DNA from: Lachnospiraceae bacterium
Lineage (GTDB): Bacteria; Bacillota; Clostridia; Lachnospirales; Lachnospiraceae
Assembly (NCBI GenBank): GCA_029054245.1
Contig: JAIDFQ010000024.1
Location: forward strand, 1-58,424
DNA: 58,424 bases
Reading direction: 5' to 3'
The position numbers were made by a program, and so were the translations under genes. Below the pieces are notes generated by a model. It did not search any database and had not been told where the DNA came from. It saw only the letters and a program-made list of their open reading frames with translations. Within the stretch, counting starts at the first letter, position 1. Every line of letters starts with the position of its first letter. Positions 18,994-28,142 of this stretch are shown piece after piece.

Positions 18994-20193
18994 TTATTCC
19001 ATTCTGATCCGGCTGATGATTCCTACCGCTTTCGCCTTCTGATTAAATTCTTTTTCTGTCATCTCGTCTGTGACAAAGGCAAACTCTCCTTCCACATCCG
19101 CCTCAATCACACTGACGCTCTCAAATGCCTGCAGCGCCTGACTCTCTTTATCCTGTGCCACGCGCACAAAGAACCTGCGGCTTGCCTGGTCGATTCCTGT
19201 AAGCGCCACGTCCTGGGCATCCCAGAAGCACATGATGACCTTGCCGATGTGTCTTGCGCAGTCTACCACGTCGGATACTACCGCACTTGCTGTGGGAAGC
19301 TTTCCTGCGCCTCTTCCATAGTACATAGAATCGCCCAGCATATTGCCGTGGACACAGACTGCGTTGAACACATCATTTACCATATAAAGGGGATGAGATT
19401 TGCTGATCATAAAGGGAGCGACCATGGCGTAAAAGCTGCCATCCACCTCTTTACTCTGTGCAAGGAGCTTAATGGTCTTTCCCATTGCGTGGGCATAGAC
19501 AAAGTCCGTTGCCGTAATCTTTGTAATACCCTCTGTATAGATATCTTCGTATTTTACATTCTTACCACACATAAGGGAAGAAAGGATTGCAATCTTGCGG
19601 CAGGCATCATAGCCTTCCACATCCGCCTCCGGATTCCTCTCCGCATACCCCTTTTCCTGCGCTTCCTTTAAGACATCTTCAAAATCAGCGCCTTCCTTTT
19701 CCATCTTAGAAAGAATATAATTGGTGGTTCCATTCAAAATGCCTGTAATCGCATCAATCCGCTCTGCCGTAAGAGAATAATTCAGCGGACGGATGATGGG
19801 AATGCCGCCGCCTACACTTGCCTCAAACAGATAATTACATTTATTTTCATGGGCAATCTGAATCAGCTCCGGTCCGTGGGCTGCTACCAGTTCTTTATTT
19901 GAGGTACACACGCTGATTCCCGACTTAAGCGCTCTCTTGGTAAAATCATATGCCGGCTTAAGTCCTCCCATGGTCTCGCAGATAATCTTGATCTCGGGAT
20001 CATTTAAAATCTGCTCCACATCATGAACCACCTTATCTGCATAAGGGTCGCCCGGAAAATCCCGCAGATCCAATATATATTTTATGTTAATATCCTCTCC
20101 TGATTTCTTATTGATTTCTTCCTTATTCTTTTCAATGACTTCCACAACACCGCTTCCCACAGTGCCGTAGCCCATTACTGCTACCTGAATCAT
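18994..20193 (-). CDS. hom: Homoserine dehydrogenase
   Basis: A 399-residue enzyme reducing aspartate semialdehyde to homoserine. The Rossmann start VAVMGYGTVGSGVVEVI and the catalytic-domain motif GILNGTTNYILSKM are clear; a short C-terminal ACT-like region (FVRVAQDKESQALQAFES) is present, consistent with feedback inhibition. The ATG follows AAGGAGGAAATAAAA. It lies 26 bp downstream of the ACT-domain gene and 27 bp upstream of the apgM-like gene. Confidence 0.96.
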   Translation of the reverse strand: MIQVAVMGYGTVGSGVVEVIEKNKEEINKKSGEDINIKYILDLRDFPGDPYADKVVHDVEQILNDPEIKIICETMGGLKPAYDFTKRALKSGISVCTSNKELVAAHGPELIQIAHENKCNYLFEASVGGGIPIIRPLNYSLTAERIDAITGILNGTTNYILSKMEKEGADFEDVLKEAQEKGYAERNPEADVEGYDACRKIAILSSLMCGKNVKYEDIYTEGITKITATDFVYAHAMGKTIKLLAQSKEVDGSFYAMVAPFMISKSHPLYMVNDVFNAVCVHGNMLGDSMYYGRGAGKLPTASAVVSDVVDCARHIGKVIMCFWDAQDVALTGIDQASRRFFVRVAQDKESQALQAFESVSVIEADVEGEFAFVTDEMTEKEFNQKAKAVGIISRIRME

Positions 20194-20219
20194 TTTTATT
20201 TCCTCCTTGCACTCTGCCT

Positions 20220-20657
20220 TTATTCTTTGGCTAAAATCTTGACGTTCCTGACGCCCTTTTGCTGTTCCATAGTCTCAAGCATCTCCGAGACATTCCCTGT
20301 GGTGGGAAGCACCTGAACGCTTAAGCTTAGGGATGCCACACCGTTAATCGGAATACTCTGATGAATGGTCAGAATATTTGCACCGAACTGGGCGACAATT
20401 TTAAGCACATCTGACAATAGTCCCGGTTCATCTTCCATCTGGAAGGTCAGGGTAATCGTCGTCCCCTGGGAGTTTTCATGAAACTGGAATATGTCATCCT
20501 TGTACTTATAAAAAGAACTGCGGCTGATGCCCACCCGGTCTGCTGCCTCATTGACCGTGTGCACCCTGCCTGTGTCTAAGAGCTTTTTGGCTTCCACCAC
20601 CTTTAAAAGCACCTCCGGCACTGCCTGTTCTTTCACCACAAAATATCTGGTTCCCAT
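20220..20657 (-). CDS. HTH-ACT domain regulator (PheB/UPF0735-like)
   Basis: About 145 residues: an N-terminal helix-turn-helix-like part (NEAADRVGISRSSFYKYKD) followed by an ACT domain (TLTFQMEDEPGLLSDVLKIVAQFGANILTIHQ). This is the arrangement of PheB/UPF0735 proteins, which often lead clostridial hom operons and probably sense an amino acid. The ATG at 20657 has AGGTG upstream; an in-frame GTG at 20666 overlaps that site. First gene of the operon behind the promoter at 20800-20828. Confidence 0.9.
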   Translation of the reverse strand: MGTRYFVVKEQAVPEVLLKVVEAKKLLDTGRVHTVNEAADRVGISRSSFYKYKDDIFQFHENSQGTTITLTFQMEDEPGLLSDVLKIVAQFGANILTIHQSIPINGVASLSLSVQVLPTTGNVSEMLETMEQQKGVRNVKILAKE

Positions 20658-20799
20658 AGCCTGCACCTATACAGCTTTCTACCTATATGCTTACAAAGTG
20701 TTTCCCCGTAGTAAACATAAGTCCTTGCTTGTTTCTCTACAGCGCACACATGTCTTTGATTGTTTTTGATTCACGGACACTTGTTTGCCGACGAGGGAT

Positions 20800-20828
20800 A
20801 TTGTATCATAGAGTATTCATTATGGCAA
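20800..20828 (-). promoter_or_regulatory. Promoter of the ACT-hom-apgM-lysC operon
   Basis: On the minus strand TTGCCA (20823-20828) and TACAAT (20800-20805) are 17 bp apart. The predicted leader is about 135 nt and contains no recognised riboswitch or T-box. Confidence 0.7.
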
Positions 20829-20844
20829 GAAAAATTTGCTTCCT

Positions 20845-22173
20845 CTATGAATTGTTTTGAACCTCCATCACAGTCCCTATGAACACAGGCACTTTTGTCT
20901 CCCTGTCAATGATCATGTAAATGAAGGGCCGATCAAGGTATACCGTCTTAATTTCAATTTCTTCCGGTTCCTCCGCAGCTATCGCATAGTCTTCCGCCTC
21001 AGCCACAGCGCCCGCCTTCGTCCCCTGCTCATCAACTGCAATGTAAGTTTTGTGGAGCAGCTGATTCATTACAAGATTCGCCCCCTCATAGGTACCAATC
21101 CCTGCAAGATCCGCCCTGCTGCCGTCAAATACAGCCTCCATTCCCATACCTTTAAGGATATCGCTCATTTCCCTTTCAAACACAGTCTCAAATTTAGGAA
21201 TTGCCGTGTTCACCTGAACCAACCCTTGAACCTTGTCTGTCAAAATCTTGTGAAGCTTATCGCCTGTGAGGGAGGCGGCATAATCGGAAAGGCTGATTCC
21301 CTCATCTGGAAGCAGCACCGCAAATGCATACCCGCCCGCATAATCTTTATAAAATCCCTGTGCATTATCATCTTCTAGATAGCTGTTATATTCTGTACCA
21401 TACATAAACTCTGCTTGGCAAGTGGTTCCGTCCTCCTTCGTAAACACCCCTTTACGAACCTGATGACTACTATAAGTCTCACTCCACTGGGCATCCAGAA
21501 TTGTCGCACCAATCAAATACATAACAGCGTTCTCAGGCATTTGGGATAAAATCTCATCTATCGTCCCATCTGTACTTTCACTTACCCAATCATTTACAGA
21601 CTGAACCGCCGCTTCGTCAAAAGGGAGCCGGTAAATATCCGCATCATAATAATCTGCGTTGATCTGTAGAAAATCCTGCTCTACCGAAAGACTCTCATCC
21701 TCCTTAAGCCAGATAGAATTGGCAAACTCCAGCGTACAATTATTATTCTTCTCCATCTCTTCCTGCATTTGATTTCTATAGGCATACAAGTACTCATTCA
21801 TTTCTTCCCGGGAAAGTCCAATCGCTTCCTCCATCTGGGCAAGCGACTCTCCCTCCGCCCCATTGGCAGTCATAGCAAGCGCATATAAAACAGTCAGTGG
21901 CGAAATCAATGTGTTTTCTGTGTCAGAAAAGCTGCTTTTAAACAATTTTACCGAAAAATCTGTGACAGCTACTGTGCTTTCTTCCATGAGACTAAGGTCT
22001 ACATTCTCCTGCCCTGTGCCGTTCGATGTAATGCCTGTCATAAGGTCTACCACAGCCGCGTTACCTTCTTCCTGTATTTTTTTGCCGCACCCTGCCGAAG
22101 CTATCATCAGCAGCATCAGCACAATCCATAGCATTGCGCCATCTGTATATTTTTTTACCCTCGTTTTCATCAT
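20845..22173 (-). CDS. Secreted serpin-family protein
   Basis: A 442-residue protein with a hydrophobic leader ending in a lipoprotein-like IASAGC and a full serpin domain. Recognisable serpin parts are SPLTVLYALAMTANGAEGESLAQM, LIGATILDAQW, the hinge EQGTKAGAVAEAE and the C-terminal RPFIYMIIDRETKVPVFIGTV. Gut bacterial serpins such as those of Bifidobacterium and Eubacterium siraeum inhibit host or bacterial serine proteases. The hinge deviates from the Ala-rich inhibitory consensus (Lys, Gly, Val and Glu where small residues are preferred) and the loop after it is acidic, so inhibitory function is uncertain. It has its own ribosome binding site, GGGAGGAAAAGAAA. Confidence 0.92.
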   Translation of the reverse strand: MMKTRVKKYTDGAMLWIVLMLLMIASAGCGKKIQEEGNAAVVDLMTGITSNGTGQENVDLSLMEESTVAVTDFSVKLFKSSFSDTENTLISPLTVLYALAMTANGAEGESLAQMEEAIGLSREEMNEYLYAYRNQMQEEMEKNNNCTLEFANSIWLKEDESLSVEQDFLQINADYYDADIYRLPFDEAAVQSVNDWVSESTDGTIDEILSQMPENAVMYLIGATILDAQWSETYSSHQVRKGVFTKEDGTTCQAEFMYGTEYNSYLEDDNAQGFYKDYAGGYAFAVLLPDEGISLSDYAASLTGDKLHKILTDKVQGLVQVNTAIPKFETVFEREMSDILKGMGMEAVFDGSRADLAGIGTYEGANLVMNQLLHKTYIAVDEQGTKAGAVAEAEDYAIAAEEPEEIEIKTVYLDRPFIYMIIDRETKVPVFIGTVMEVQNNS

Positions 22174-22249
22174 TTTCTTTTCCTCCCTGACGTTCCTGCC
22201 TTTTCTTCCAAGGCTTCCTGCTGCAAAAAAGCCACGACACCGCTAAGGC

Positions 22250-22355
22250 ATGTATGTAAAATGAAAGGGCAGGAATCTCTTCCGGTATCGTAGAATCCGA
22301 TTTAAAATTCTTCCTTACACCAAAAGCGTTTCCTGCCGTTTTGTTTTACATGTAT
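22250..22355. repeat. Long imperfect inverted repeat between gatB and the serpin gene
   Basis: Arms 22250-22275 and 22330-22355 pair over 26 positions. ATGTAAAA and GGCAGGAA blocks pair perfectly with TTTTACAT and TTCCTGCC; between and outside them the plus-strand RNA makes G-U pairs, with one G-G mismatch. A smaller AGAAT/ATTCT hairpin lies inside the 54-nt interior. It may be a miniature inverted-repeat element or a structured RNA. Confidence 0.6.
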
Positions 22356-22382
22356 ATTCTCTATACTTTTGCCCATTCCATC

Positions 22383-23813
22383 CTACAAAAGTTCTTTCAG
22401 CAGCTGATTCACCATAGCAGGATCAGCCTTCCCCTTCATGGCTTTCATGGTCTGTCCTACCAGGAATCCAATTGCCTTTTCTTTGCCATTCCGGTAATCT
22501 TCCACTGACTGGGGATTATTTGCAATAACTTCTTCCACAGTCTTGCGTAAGGCTCCTTCATCATTTACCGTCTTAAGCCCCTTTTCTTCCACATATTTTT
22601 CTGGATCAATGTCTTCGTTGAACATAACTTCAAAGACTTCCTTCGCCACAGAGCTGTTGATCGCTTTTGCGTCGGTTAAGGAAATCAGTTTTGCCAGATT
22701 CTCCGGTGAAAACCGTATATCCTCAGGATCCATGCTGTTTTCCTTAAGGAGCCGCAAGGTCTCTACCATCAGCCAGTTGGATACCTTCTTGGGCTGGCTG
22801 CCGAGAGCTACCGTTGCCTCAAAGATATCAGCCATGTGCTTACTTCCTGTAATGATTTCAATATCGTATTCGGGAATATCAAATTCTTCTTTATAGCGGC
22901 GCATCTTTTCTTCCCGGAATTCCGGCTGCTTTGCGCGGATTTCTTCAAGAAAGGCATCGTCCAGTACAATGGGCACCAAATCAGGATCAGGGAAATAACG
23001 GTAATCCTGAGCATCCTCTTTGCTTCTCATAGCGTAGGATTCGCCCTTGTTATCGTCCCATCTTCTGGTCTCCTGAATCACCTTTTCTCCTGCTTCTAAA
23101 AGGTCGATCTGACGCTCCGTCTCCCCTTCAATGGCTCTTGCGATTGCTTTAAAAGAGTTCAGGTTCTTCATCTCTGTACGGGTGCCAAATTCCTTTGCCC
23201 CTACTTCTCTGATGGACAAGTTCACATCCGCACGCATGGAGCCTTCCTGCAGCTTGCAGTCGGAGGCGCCAAGATATTGTATGGTCATACGCAGTTTTTC
23301 CAGATAGGCAATCACTTCTTCTGCGCTTCTCATGTCTGGTTCTGAGACAATTTCAATCAAGGGAACGCCGGAACGGTTATAGTCCACTAAGGAACAATCA
23401 TCCCACTCGTCATGAATCAGCTTGCCCGCATCCTCCTCCATGTGGATTTCATGGATCCCTACAAATTTCTTTCCGTTTTCCGTCTCTATTTCCACCTTAC
23501 CGTTACGACAGATGGGAAGGTAAAGCTGGGAAATCTGATAGTTCTGTGGATTATCGGGATAAAAATAGTTCTTGCGGTCAAATTTACAGTACTGGGTGAT
23601 GGTACAGTTGGTGGCAAGCCCCACCGCCACTGCATATTCCAGCACCTGTTTGTTCAATACCGGCAATGAGCCAGGCATACCGGTGCAGACCGGACAGGTG
23701 TGGGTATTGGGTTCTCCCCCAAATGCGGTAGAACATCCGCAGAAAATTTTGGTCTTGGTAGCCAGTTCCACATGGACCTCAAGTCCGATGACTGTTTCGT
23801 ATTGTTTTGCCAT
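22383..23813 (-). CDS. gatB: Aspartyl/glutamyl-tRNA amidotransferase subunit B
   Basis: A 476-residue kinase-like subunit that activates misacylated Glu- or Asp-tRNA for amidation. The start ETVIGLEVHVELATKTKIFCGCS carries the family's metal-binding Cys residues, and GMPGSLPVLN, MRADVNLS and the C-terminal YqeY-like tail (GKADPAMVNQLLKELL) are present. It starts 1 bp after gatA, with the ribosome binding site AAGGAGGACAAG in the end of gatA. Complete at normal length. Confidence 0.97.
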   Translation of the reverse strand: MAKQYETVIGLEVHVELATKTKIFCGCSTAFGGEPNTHTCPVCTGMPGSLPVLNKQVLEYAVAVGLATNCTITQYCKFDRKNYFYPDNPQNYQISQLYLPICRNGKVEIETENGKKFVGIHEIHMEEDAGKLIHDEWDDCSLVDYNRSGVPLIEIVSEPDMRSAEEVIAYLEKLRMTIQYLGASDCKLQEGSMRADVNLSIREVGAKEFGTRTEMKNLNSFKAIARAIEGETERQIDLLEAGEKVIQETRRWDDNKGESYAMRSKEDAQDYRYFPDPDLVPIVLDDAFLEEIRAKQPEFREEKMRRYKEEFDIPEYDIEIITGSKHMADIFEATVALGSQPKKVSNWLMVETLRLLKENSMDPEDIRFSPENLAKLISLTDAKAINSSVAKEVFEVMFNEDIDPEKYVEEKGLKTVNDEGALRKTVEEVIANNPQSVEDYRNGKEKAIGFLVGQTMKAMKGKADPAMVNQLLKELL

Positions 23814-23814
23814 A

Positions 23815-25275
23815 CTACTTGTCCTCCTTTCTGCTAAATGCCCCTCTTGCCTTTTCGTAAGTATAGGCTGTCTGGATCAATTTCTTTTCGTTAAAGCAGT
23901 CGCCAATCAGCTGCAGTCCAATGGGAAGCCCCTTAGCGTCCATGCCGCAGGGCATACTAAGCCCCGGCAGACCGGCAAGATTGACGGAGATGGTATAGAT
24001 GTCTCCCAAATACATTTTAATAGGATCCGATAAGCTCTGCCCCAGCTTAGGAGCCGTGGTAGGCGCCACAGGTCCTAAAATCACATCATATTTTGCGAAT
24101 GCCTCATCAAATGCCTTTTTGATGAGCGCTTTTACGCGCAGTGCCTTCAAGTAATAAGCATCATAGTAGCCGGAGCTTAAGACAAAGCTTCCCAACATGA
24201 TTCTTCTCTTTACCTCCGCGCCAAATCCCTCGGAGCGGGATTTTTTGTACATATTGTGGAGTCCCTCATATTCTTCCGTGCGGTATCCGTATTTGATGCC
24301 GTCAAAACGCTCCAGGTTGGAGCTTGCCTCTGCAGCAGCAATTGTATAATAGGTTGGGATGGCATATTCCACCAGGCTTAAGTCGAACTCTTCCACCACA
24401 GCGCCTTTTTCCTTAAGCACCTTAGCTGCCTTAAGAACCGCATCTTTCACTTCTGGGTCAAGTCCCTCTCCGAAATAGTCTCTGGGAATCCCAATCCGCA
24501 TTCCTTTCACGTCGTCTACCAGCGCAGACGTAAAATCTGTATCCGCCTGCTCTACGGAAGTGGAATCCTTGGTGTCATGTGTAGCGATAATTTCCATAAT
24601 AGCAGCGCAGTCCGTCACATCTTTGCAAAGAGGTCCAATTTGATCCAAAGATGATCCATACGCAATGAGTCCATAGCGCGACACTCTTCCGTAAGTTGGC
24701 TTTAACCCAACCACACCGCAAAAAGATGCGGGCTGGCGGATGGAACCGCCCGTGTCCGAACCAAGGGCATAGAAGCATTCGTTTGCGGCTACTGCCGCTG
24801 CACTTCCGCCCGAGGACCCCCCTGGCACATGCTCCGGGTTCCATGGATTTTTCGTCACTCCGTAAGCAGAGGTCTCCGTCGTGGAGCCCATGGCAAATTC
24901 ATCCATATTGGTTTTTCCTAAAATCACCGCACCTGCTCTTTGCAGATTCAGCACTGCTTCCGAAGAAAATGTGGGAATAAAATTTCCCAGAATCTTTGAG
25001 GAACAGGTGGTAAGCATTCCTGCGGTACACATATTGTCTTTGATGGCAACCGGCACTCCTGCTAAGGGTCCGTCAAGTTCACCTGCATCGATTTTTTTCT
25101 GCACTTCCTCTGCCTGTAAGAGCGCGCCTTCTTTATCTACCGTCACATAGCAGTGAAAAGCCGCTTCCTTTTCTTCAATCTGTGCAAGGACAGCTTCTGT
25201 GGCTTGTCTTACCGTCACTTCTTTGTTCTTAATTGCTGCTGCAAGACCAACAGCAGTCATATCCAGTATATTCAT
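23815..25275 (-). CDS. gatA: Aspartyl/glutamyl-tRNA amidotransferase subunit A
   Basis: A 486-residue amidase-signature enzyme that releases ammonia from glutamine for GatB. The Ser-cisSer-Lys triad is in place: Lys in VAIKDNM, and GGSSGGSAAAVAA and SDTGGSIRQPA for the two Ser. It starts 11 bp after gatC with GGAGGATGGCAG upstream of the ATG. Complete at normal length. Confidence 0.97.
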   Translation of the reverse strand: MNILDMTAVGLAAAIKNKEVTVRQATEAVLAQIEEKEAAFHCYVTVDKEGALLQAEEVQKKIDAGELDGPLAGVPVAIKDNMCTAGMLTTCSSKILGNFIPTFSSEAVLNLQRAGAVILGKTNMDEFAMGSTTETSAYGVTKNPWNPEHVPGGSSGGSAAAVAANECFYALGSDTGGSIRQPASFCGVVGLKPTYGRVSRYGLIAYGSSLDQIGPLCKDVTDCAAIMEIIATHDTKDSTSVEQADTDFTSALVDDVKGMRIGIPRDYFGEGLDPEVKDAVLKAAKVLKEKGAVVEEFDLSLVEYAIPTYYTIAAAEASSNLERFDGIKYGYRTEEYEGLHNMYKKSRSEGFGAEVKRRIMLGSFVLSSGYYDAYYLKALRVKALIKKAFDEAFAKYDVILGPVAPTTAPKLGQSLSDPIKMYLGDIYTISVNLAGLPGLSMPCGMDAKGLPIGLQLIGDCFNEKKLIQTAYTYEKARGAFSRKEDK

Positions 25276-25286
25276 CTGCCATCCTC

Positions 25287-25580
25287 CTATTCAAATGTAC
25301 GGGGCACTACGAACATACCGTTCTTTTCGCCGGGCGCATTCTTTAAGATCTCCTCCCGTACATCCCCGTTGGTTACAACATCTTCGCGAAATACATTCTT
25401 TACCGGAAAAACATGGGACATGGGTTCCACGCCCTCAGTGTCTAATTCACTTAGTTTGTCAATGTAATCCAGCATACTTCCCATATCCTTTTTGGCCTGC
25501 TCTTTTTCCTCGCCTGAAAGTTCAAGCTTTGCCAGAATTCCTACGTATTCAATGGTTTCATCTGAAATGATATTTGCCAT
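25287..25580 (-). CDS. gatC: Aspartyl/glutamyl-tRNA amidotransferase subunit C
   Basis: A 97-residue linker subunit that wraps GatA and GatB together. The pattern [37 protein letters not shown] and [19 protein letters not shown] is characteristic. First gene of gatCAB. Confidence 0.95.
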   Translation of the reverse strand: MANIISDETIEYVGILAKLELSGEEKEQAKKDMGSMLDYIDKLSELDTEGVEPMSHVFPVKNVFREDVVTNGDVREEILKNAPGEKNGMFVVPRTFE

Positions 25581-25632
25581 TTTGATTTCCTTTCTGCCTG
25601 CAAAGCAGCGCTAAAAATTTTCATTTATAAAT

Positions 25633-25661
25633 AATTTACTACTTTTGGGGGCTGGTGTCCA
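25633..25661 (-). promoter_or_regulatory. Candidate promoter of gatCAB
   Basis: On the minus strand TGGACA (25656-25661) and TAAATT (25633-25638) are 17 bp apart, about 50 bp upstream of gatC. Confidence 0.45.
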
Positions 25662-25984
25662 CTATTCTTTTACTGGAGGCGGGGATCGAATGTAGCGGTG
25701 CTTTTGGGACGATTCCAAAAGAGACCATGTCCGAAATAGAGAAAGAACATACGTTTAACATTGCTTTGTTGAAACTGCTTCACGAAATTGGCGCATCCCT
25801 AAAAATATCGGGATGCGCCATCAAAAACGTCAGCATGTTATTATACGAAAAAGTGGGTAATTATGATTCTTTATGCTGGAACAGCTTGTTCATTTCATCT
25901 ACCATCTCATTAATTGCATTTGCCTGTGCGGAAACTTCTGCCGTATCACCTGCATTTCCTTCCGCCATAGAATTAATGGAATGA
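25655..25984 (+). other. Unexplained open frame, probably not a gene
   Basis: A plus-strand frame of 109 codons between gatC and the chemoreceptor gene, overlapping the latter's 3' end. From the internal ATG it begins MSEIEKEHTFNIALLKLLHE, which looks like a plausible helix, but the following part runs antisense to the chemoreceptor gene and through a strong hairpin. I recognise no family. It may be a gene remnant. Confidence 0.15.
25789..25820. terminator. Hairpin downstream of the chemoreceptor gene
   Basis: A perfect 11-bp stem TGGCGCATCCC/GGGATGCGCCA with a 10-nt loop, 40 bp past the minus-strand chemoreceptor stop. Its U tract is weak on both strands, so termination is likely but not certain. 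Confidence 0.55.
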
Positions 25985-27339
25985 AACTGGTCAATTTCAC
26001 TTTTAATACTTTCGGCAATATCCTGATTGATGGATACCGTCTTTTCAATCACATTCGCCTGCTTACTGTATGTATCCCCCAGTGTACCAATTGCATCAAC
26101 CGAAACATTAAGCAGTGCAGTCATGTCCTGCATACTCCGGAATACATTGGAAAAATATTCATTCTGCGTACCCAGTTTAGAAGAATTTTCCTCTACCTGT
26201 CTCGTGATTTCCCTAACGTTTTGCTGTACCCGTTCAATAACCGATTCAACAACTCGAAGCGATTCCTGTGTACTGTTTGCAAGATTGCCTACCTCCGTTG
26301 CAACCACAGCAAAGCCTCTTCCTGCCTCGCCTGCTCTTGCAGCTTCTATGGAAGCATTTAATGCAAGCAGATTTGTTGATGAGGAAATATCACTGATTAA
26401 TTTCAACGTAACCCCTATTTCCTGCACTGCATCAGACAAATTTTGTGTAACATCCGTTGTCTGCTTCATGGATTGCGATACTTCCCCGTTGACAGCCTGC
26501 AAATCATTTAGCAGCTTTTCATTTTCTAATGATTTGTCCAGTAAATCTTTGGATGTGGTTTCAACCCGCTCCACGTTATCGGCTACAACACCTTCCCATT
26601 CCTTTAATTCACTTAAATTTGCCATGCTTTCATCCGTTTTCCCACTGAGCATATTGCTGTTTTTCACTAATTCTTCACTGGTCACTGCCAATTCTTCTGC
26701 CGACGCACTTTCATTTTCAGAAATCTGTAAAAGAGAAGAACCTGCTGTGCACAATCTCCCCGATAACTCTTCAACAGAGTTCAGGATCTTTTCTACTTCG
26801 TTCCCCTTTTCTTCCACCATGGCAAACAGCGCAGTCGCACGATAGCTGATAAAACAACATGCCGCAACCAATATGGCATAAACAATGCCTGTAAAAATCC
26901 ATCCAATTATATTGTGAAGCTTTAAAAAACCTGCCGGAAATGCAATCATCAGTCCTGCGTTCACCACAACAGTAACAGCTGCGCTTACCTTAAGCAGTTT
27001 CTGTTCATAGTATGGCACTAATAGCAATGTGGTTACAAAATAGTAATGTGTCAGGCACACATAACCTTCGCTTTCACTTGGTCCACAAAATGCAGCTGTG
27101 ATGGCGCCTATAATGGGAGGGATACAAGCATATACATACTTTGCCCTGCTTCCCAGGTGGTTTTCAAAAACCTTTGTAAGAATTGCAAATAAGCCAGAAA
27201 ACAGAAAAATACACTCCCGTATTCCGCCGTTTAACAGAAGCATGACAAACCCCCATCCCGCAATTCCAACGCAAAGAATATAAATAAACATAATGTTATT
27301 TATAAGCTTTTCCTCATTTTTCATCGACTGTACCTGCAT
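25861..27339 (-). CDS. Methyl-accepting chemotaxis protein with multi-span membrane domain
   Basis: A 492-residue receptor. Residues about 10-180 form five or six hydrophobic segments with no large extracellular loop, so the input is likely membrane-borne or intramembrane rather than a periplasmic-type sensor. The rest is the cytoplasmic signalling coiled coil; its hairpin tip contains [28 protein letters not shown]. No classical HAMP domain is visible. The ATG follows TAGGAGGAAAGATACT. No flagellar or che genes are in the window. Two copies of a 12-bp operator-like sequence lie in its leader. Confidence 0.92.
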   Translation of the reverse strand: MQVQSMKNEEKLINNIMFIYILCVGIAGWGFVMLLLNGGIRECIFLFSGLFAILTKVFENHLGSRAKYVYACIPPIIGAITAAFCGPSESEGYVCLTHYYFVTTLLLVPYYEQKLLKVSAAVTVVVNAGLMIAFPAGFLKLHNIIGWIFTGIVYAILVAACCFISYRATALFAMVEEKGNEVEKILNSVEELSGRLCTAGSSLLQISENESASAEELAVTSEELVKNSNMLSGKTDESMANLSELKEWEGVVADNVERVETTSKDLLDKSLENEKLLNDLQAVNGEVSQSMKQTTDVTQNLSDAVQEIGVTLKLISDISSSTNLLALNASIEAARAGEAGRGFAVVATEVGNLANSTQESLRVVESVIERVQQNVREITRQVEENSSKLGTQNEYFSNVFRSMQDMTALLNVSVDAIGTLGDTYSKQANVIEKTVSINQDIAESIKSEIDQFHSINSMAEGNAGDTAEVSAQANAINEMVDEMNKLFQHKES

Positions 27340-27390
27340 AGTATCTTTCCTCCTAAAATTAATTTGATTTGTAAATCCACGGTTTTTGTT

Positions 27391-27414
27391 GGCAACGTTT
27401 CCGGCAACGTTTCC
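27391..27414. repeat. Tandem pair of operator-like 12-mers
   Basis: GGCAACGTTTCC occurs twice without a gap. Each copy is a near palindrome centred on CG, the form of LacI-family operators. The pair lies just past the predicted transcription start of the chemoreceptor gene. Confidence 0.6.
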
Positions 27415-27428
27415 ACTTTGCTGGTACT

Positions 27429-27458
27429 ATAATACCATTAATCCTTTTATCTTGTCCA
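27429..27458 (-). promoter_or_regulatory. Candidate promoter of the chemoreceptor gene
   Basis: On the minus strand TGGACA (27453-27458) and TATTAT (27429-27434) are 18 bp apart. Confidence 0.45.
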
Positions 27459-27557
27459 TATAAATTTTTAAACAATCGTAACTTTAGTAATATTATCAAA
27501 ATAATGTCAATAAGATTTGGTAAACTTACACAATGGACGTGTTCTAACAGACTTGCC

Positions 27558-28142
27558 CTATATGCCAAGGACATTATTTTCCTTACAGCAATCGCATTCT
27601 TCCGTATGTCCGTTAAGAATGCCAATCGCCTGCAAATATGCATATATAACAGTGGAGCCTACAAACTTCATTCCCCTCTTTTTAAGGTCCTTTGAAATTT
27701 GATCAGACAGCGGTGAGGTTGACCTGATATCGCAGCTCTCAAAAATGACTTTTCCATCCGTAAAGCCCCAGATATAAGCATCAAAAGAGCCATACTCTTT
27801 TTGAATTTCCATGAATATGCGGCTATTCGTTACACAGGCGCATACTTTAAGCCTGTTGCGGATGATATTCGGATTGGATAATAATTGAGCACATTTTTCC
27901 TCATCATACTGACTTATTTTCTCCACATCGAAATCATCAAAAGCCTGTCTGAATCCGTCTCTCTTATTCAAGACACACTCCCACGACAAGCCTGCTTGAA
28001 AGCATTCCAAAATCAACATTTCAAATAATTTCTCATCAGTATGCTCAGGAATCCCCCATTCAGTGTCATGATATTGAATATAGAGCGGATTGTCCATATT
28101 TACCCATGAACAGCGATGAACAATATTTTTATCATTCTGCAT
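27558..28142 (-). CDS. tag: DNA-3-methyladenine glycosylase I
   Basis: A 194-residue base-excision enzyme removing 3-methyladenine. It begins RCSWVNMDNPLYIQYHDTEW, continues with FEMLILECFQAGLSWE, and ends with a Cys/His cluster (GHTEECDCC) that with the N-terminal Cys and His forms the Tag zinc site. Length is normal. The ATG follows AGGAGGCATGCT. It reads toward the chemoreceptor gene without a clear terminator between them. Confidence 0.95.
   Translation of the reverse strand: MQNDKNIVHRCSWVNMDNPLYIQYHDTEWGIPEHTDEKLFEMLILECFQAGLSWECVLNKRDGFRQAFDDFDVEKISQYDEEKCAQLLSNPNIIRNRLKVCACVTNSRIFMEIQKEYGSFDAYIWGFTDGKVIFESCDIRSTSPLSDQISKDLKKRGMKFVGSTVIYAYLQAIGILNGHTEECDCCKENNVLGI

Noticed and set aside
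20690-20730. A short leader peptide (MFTTGKHFVSI) ahead of the ACT-hom operon with two Thr codons
   Set aside because: Only two Thr and one Ile codon, a poorly spaced ribosome binding site and no terminator/antiterminator pair, so attenuation is not supported.
26027-26845. A 272-codon plus-strand frame antisense to the chemoreceptor
   Set aside because: Ser/Thr-rich shadow of the conserved signalling domain on the other strand.
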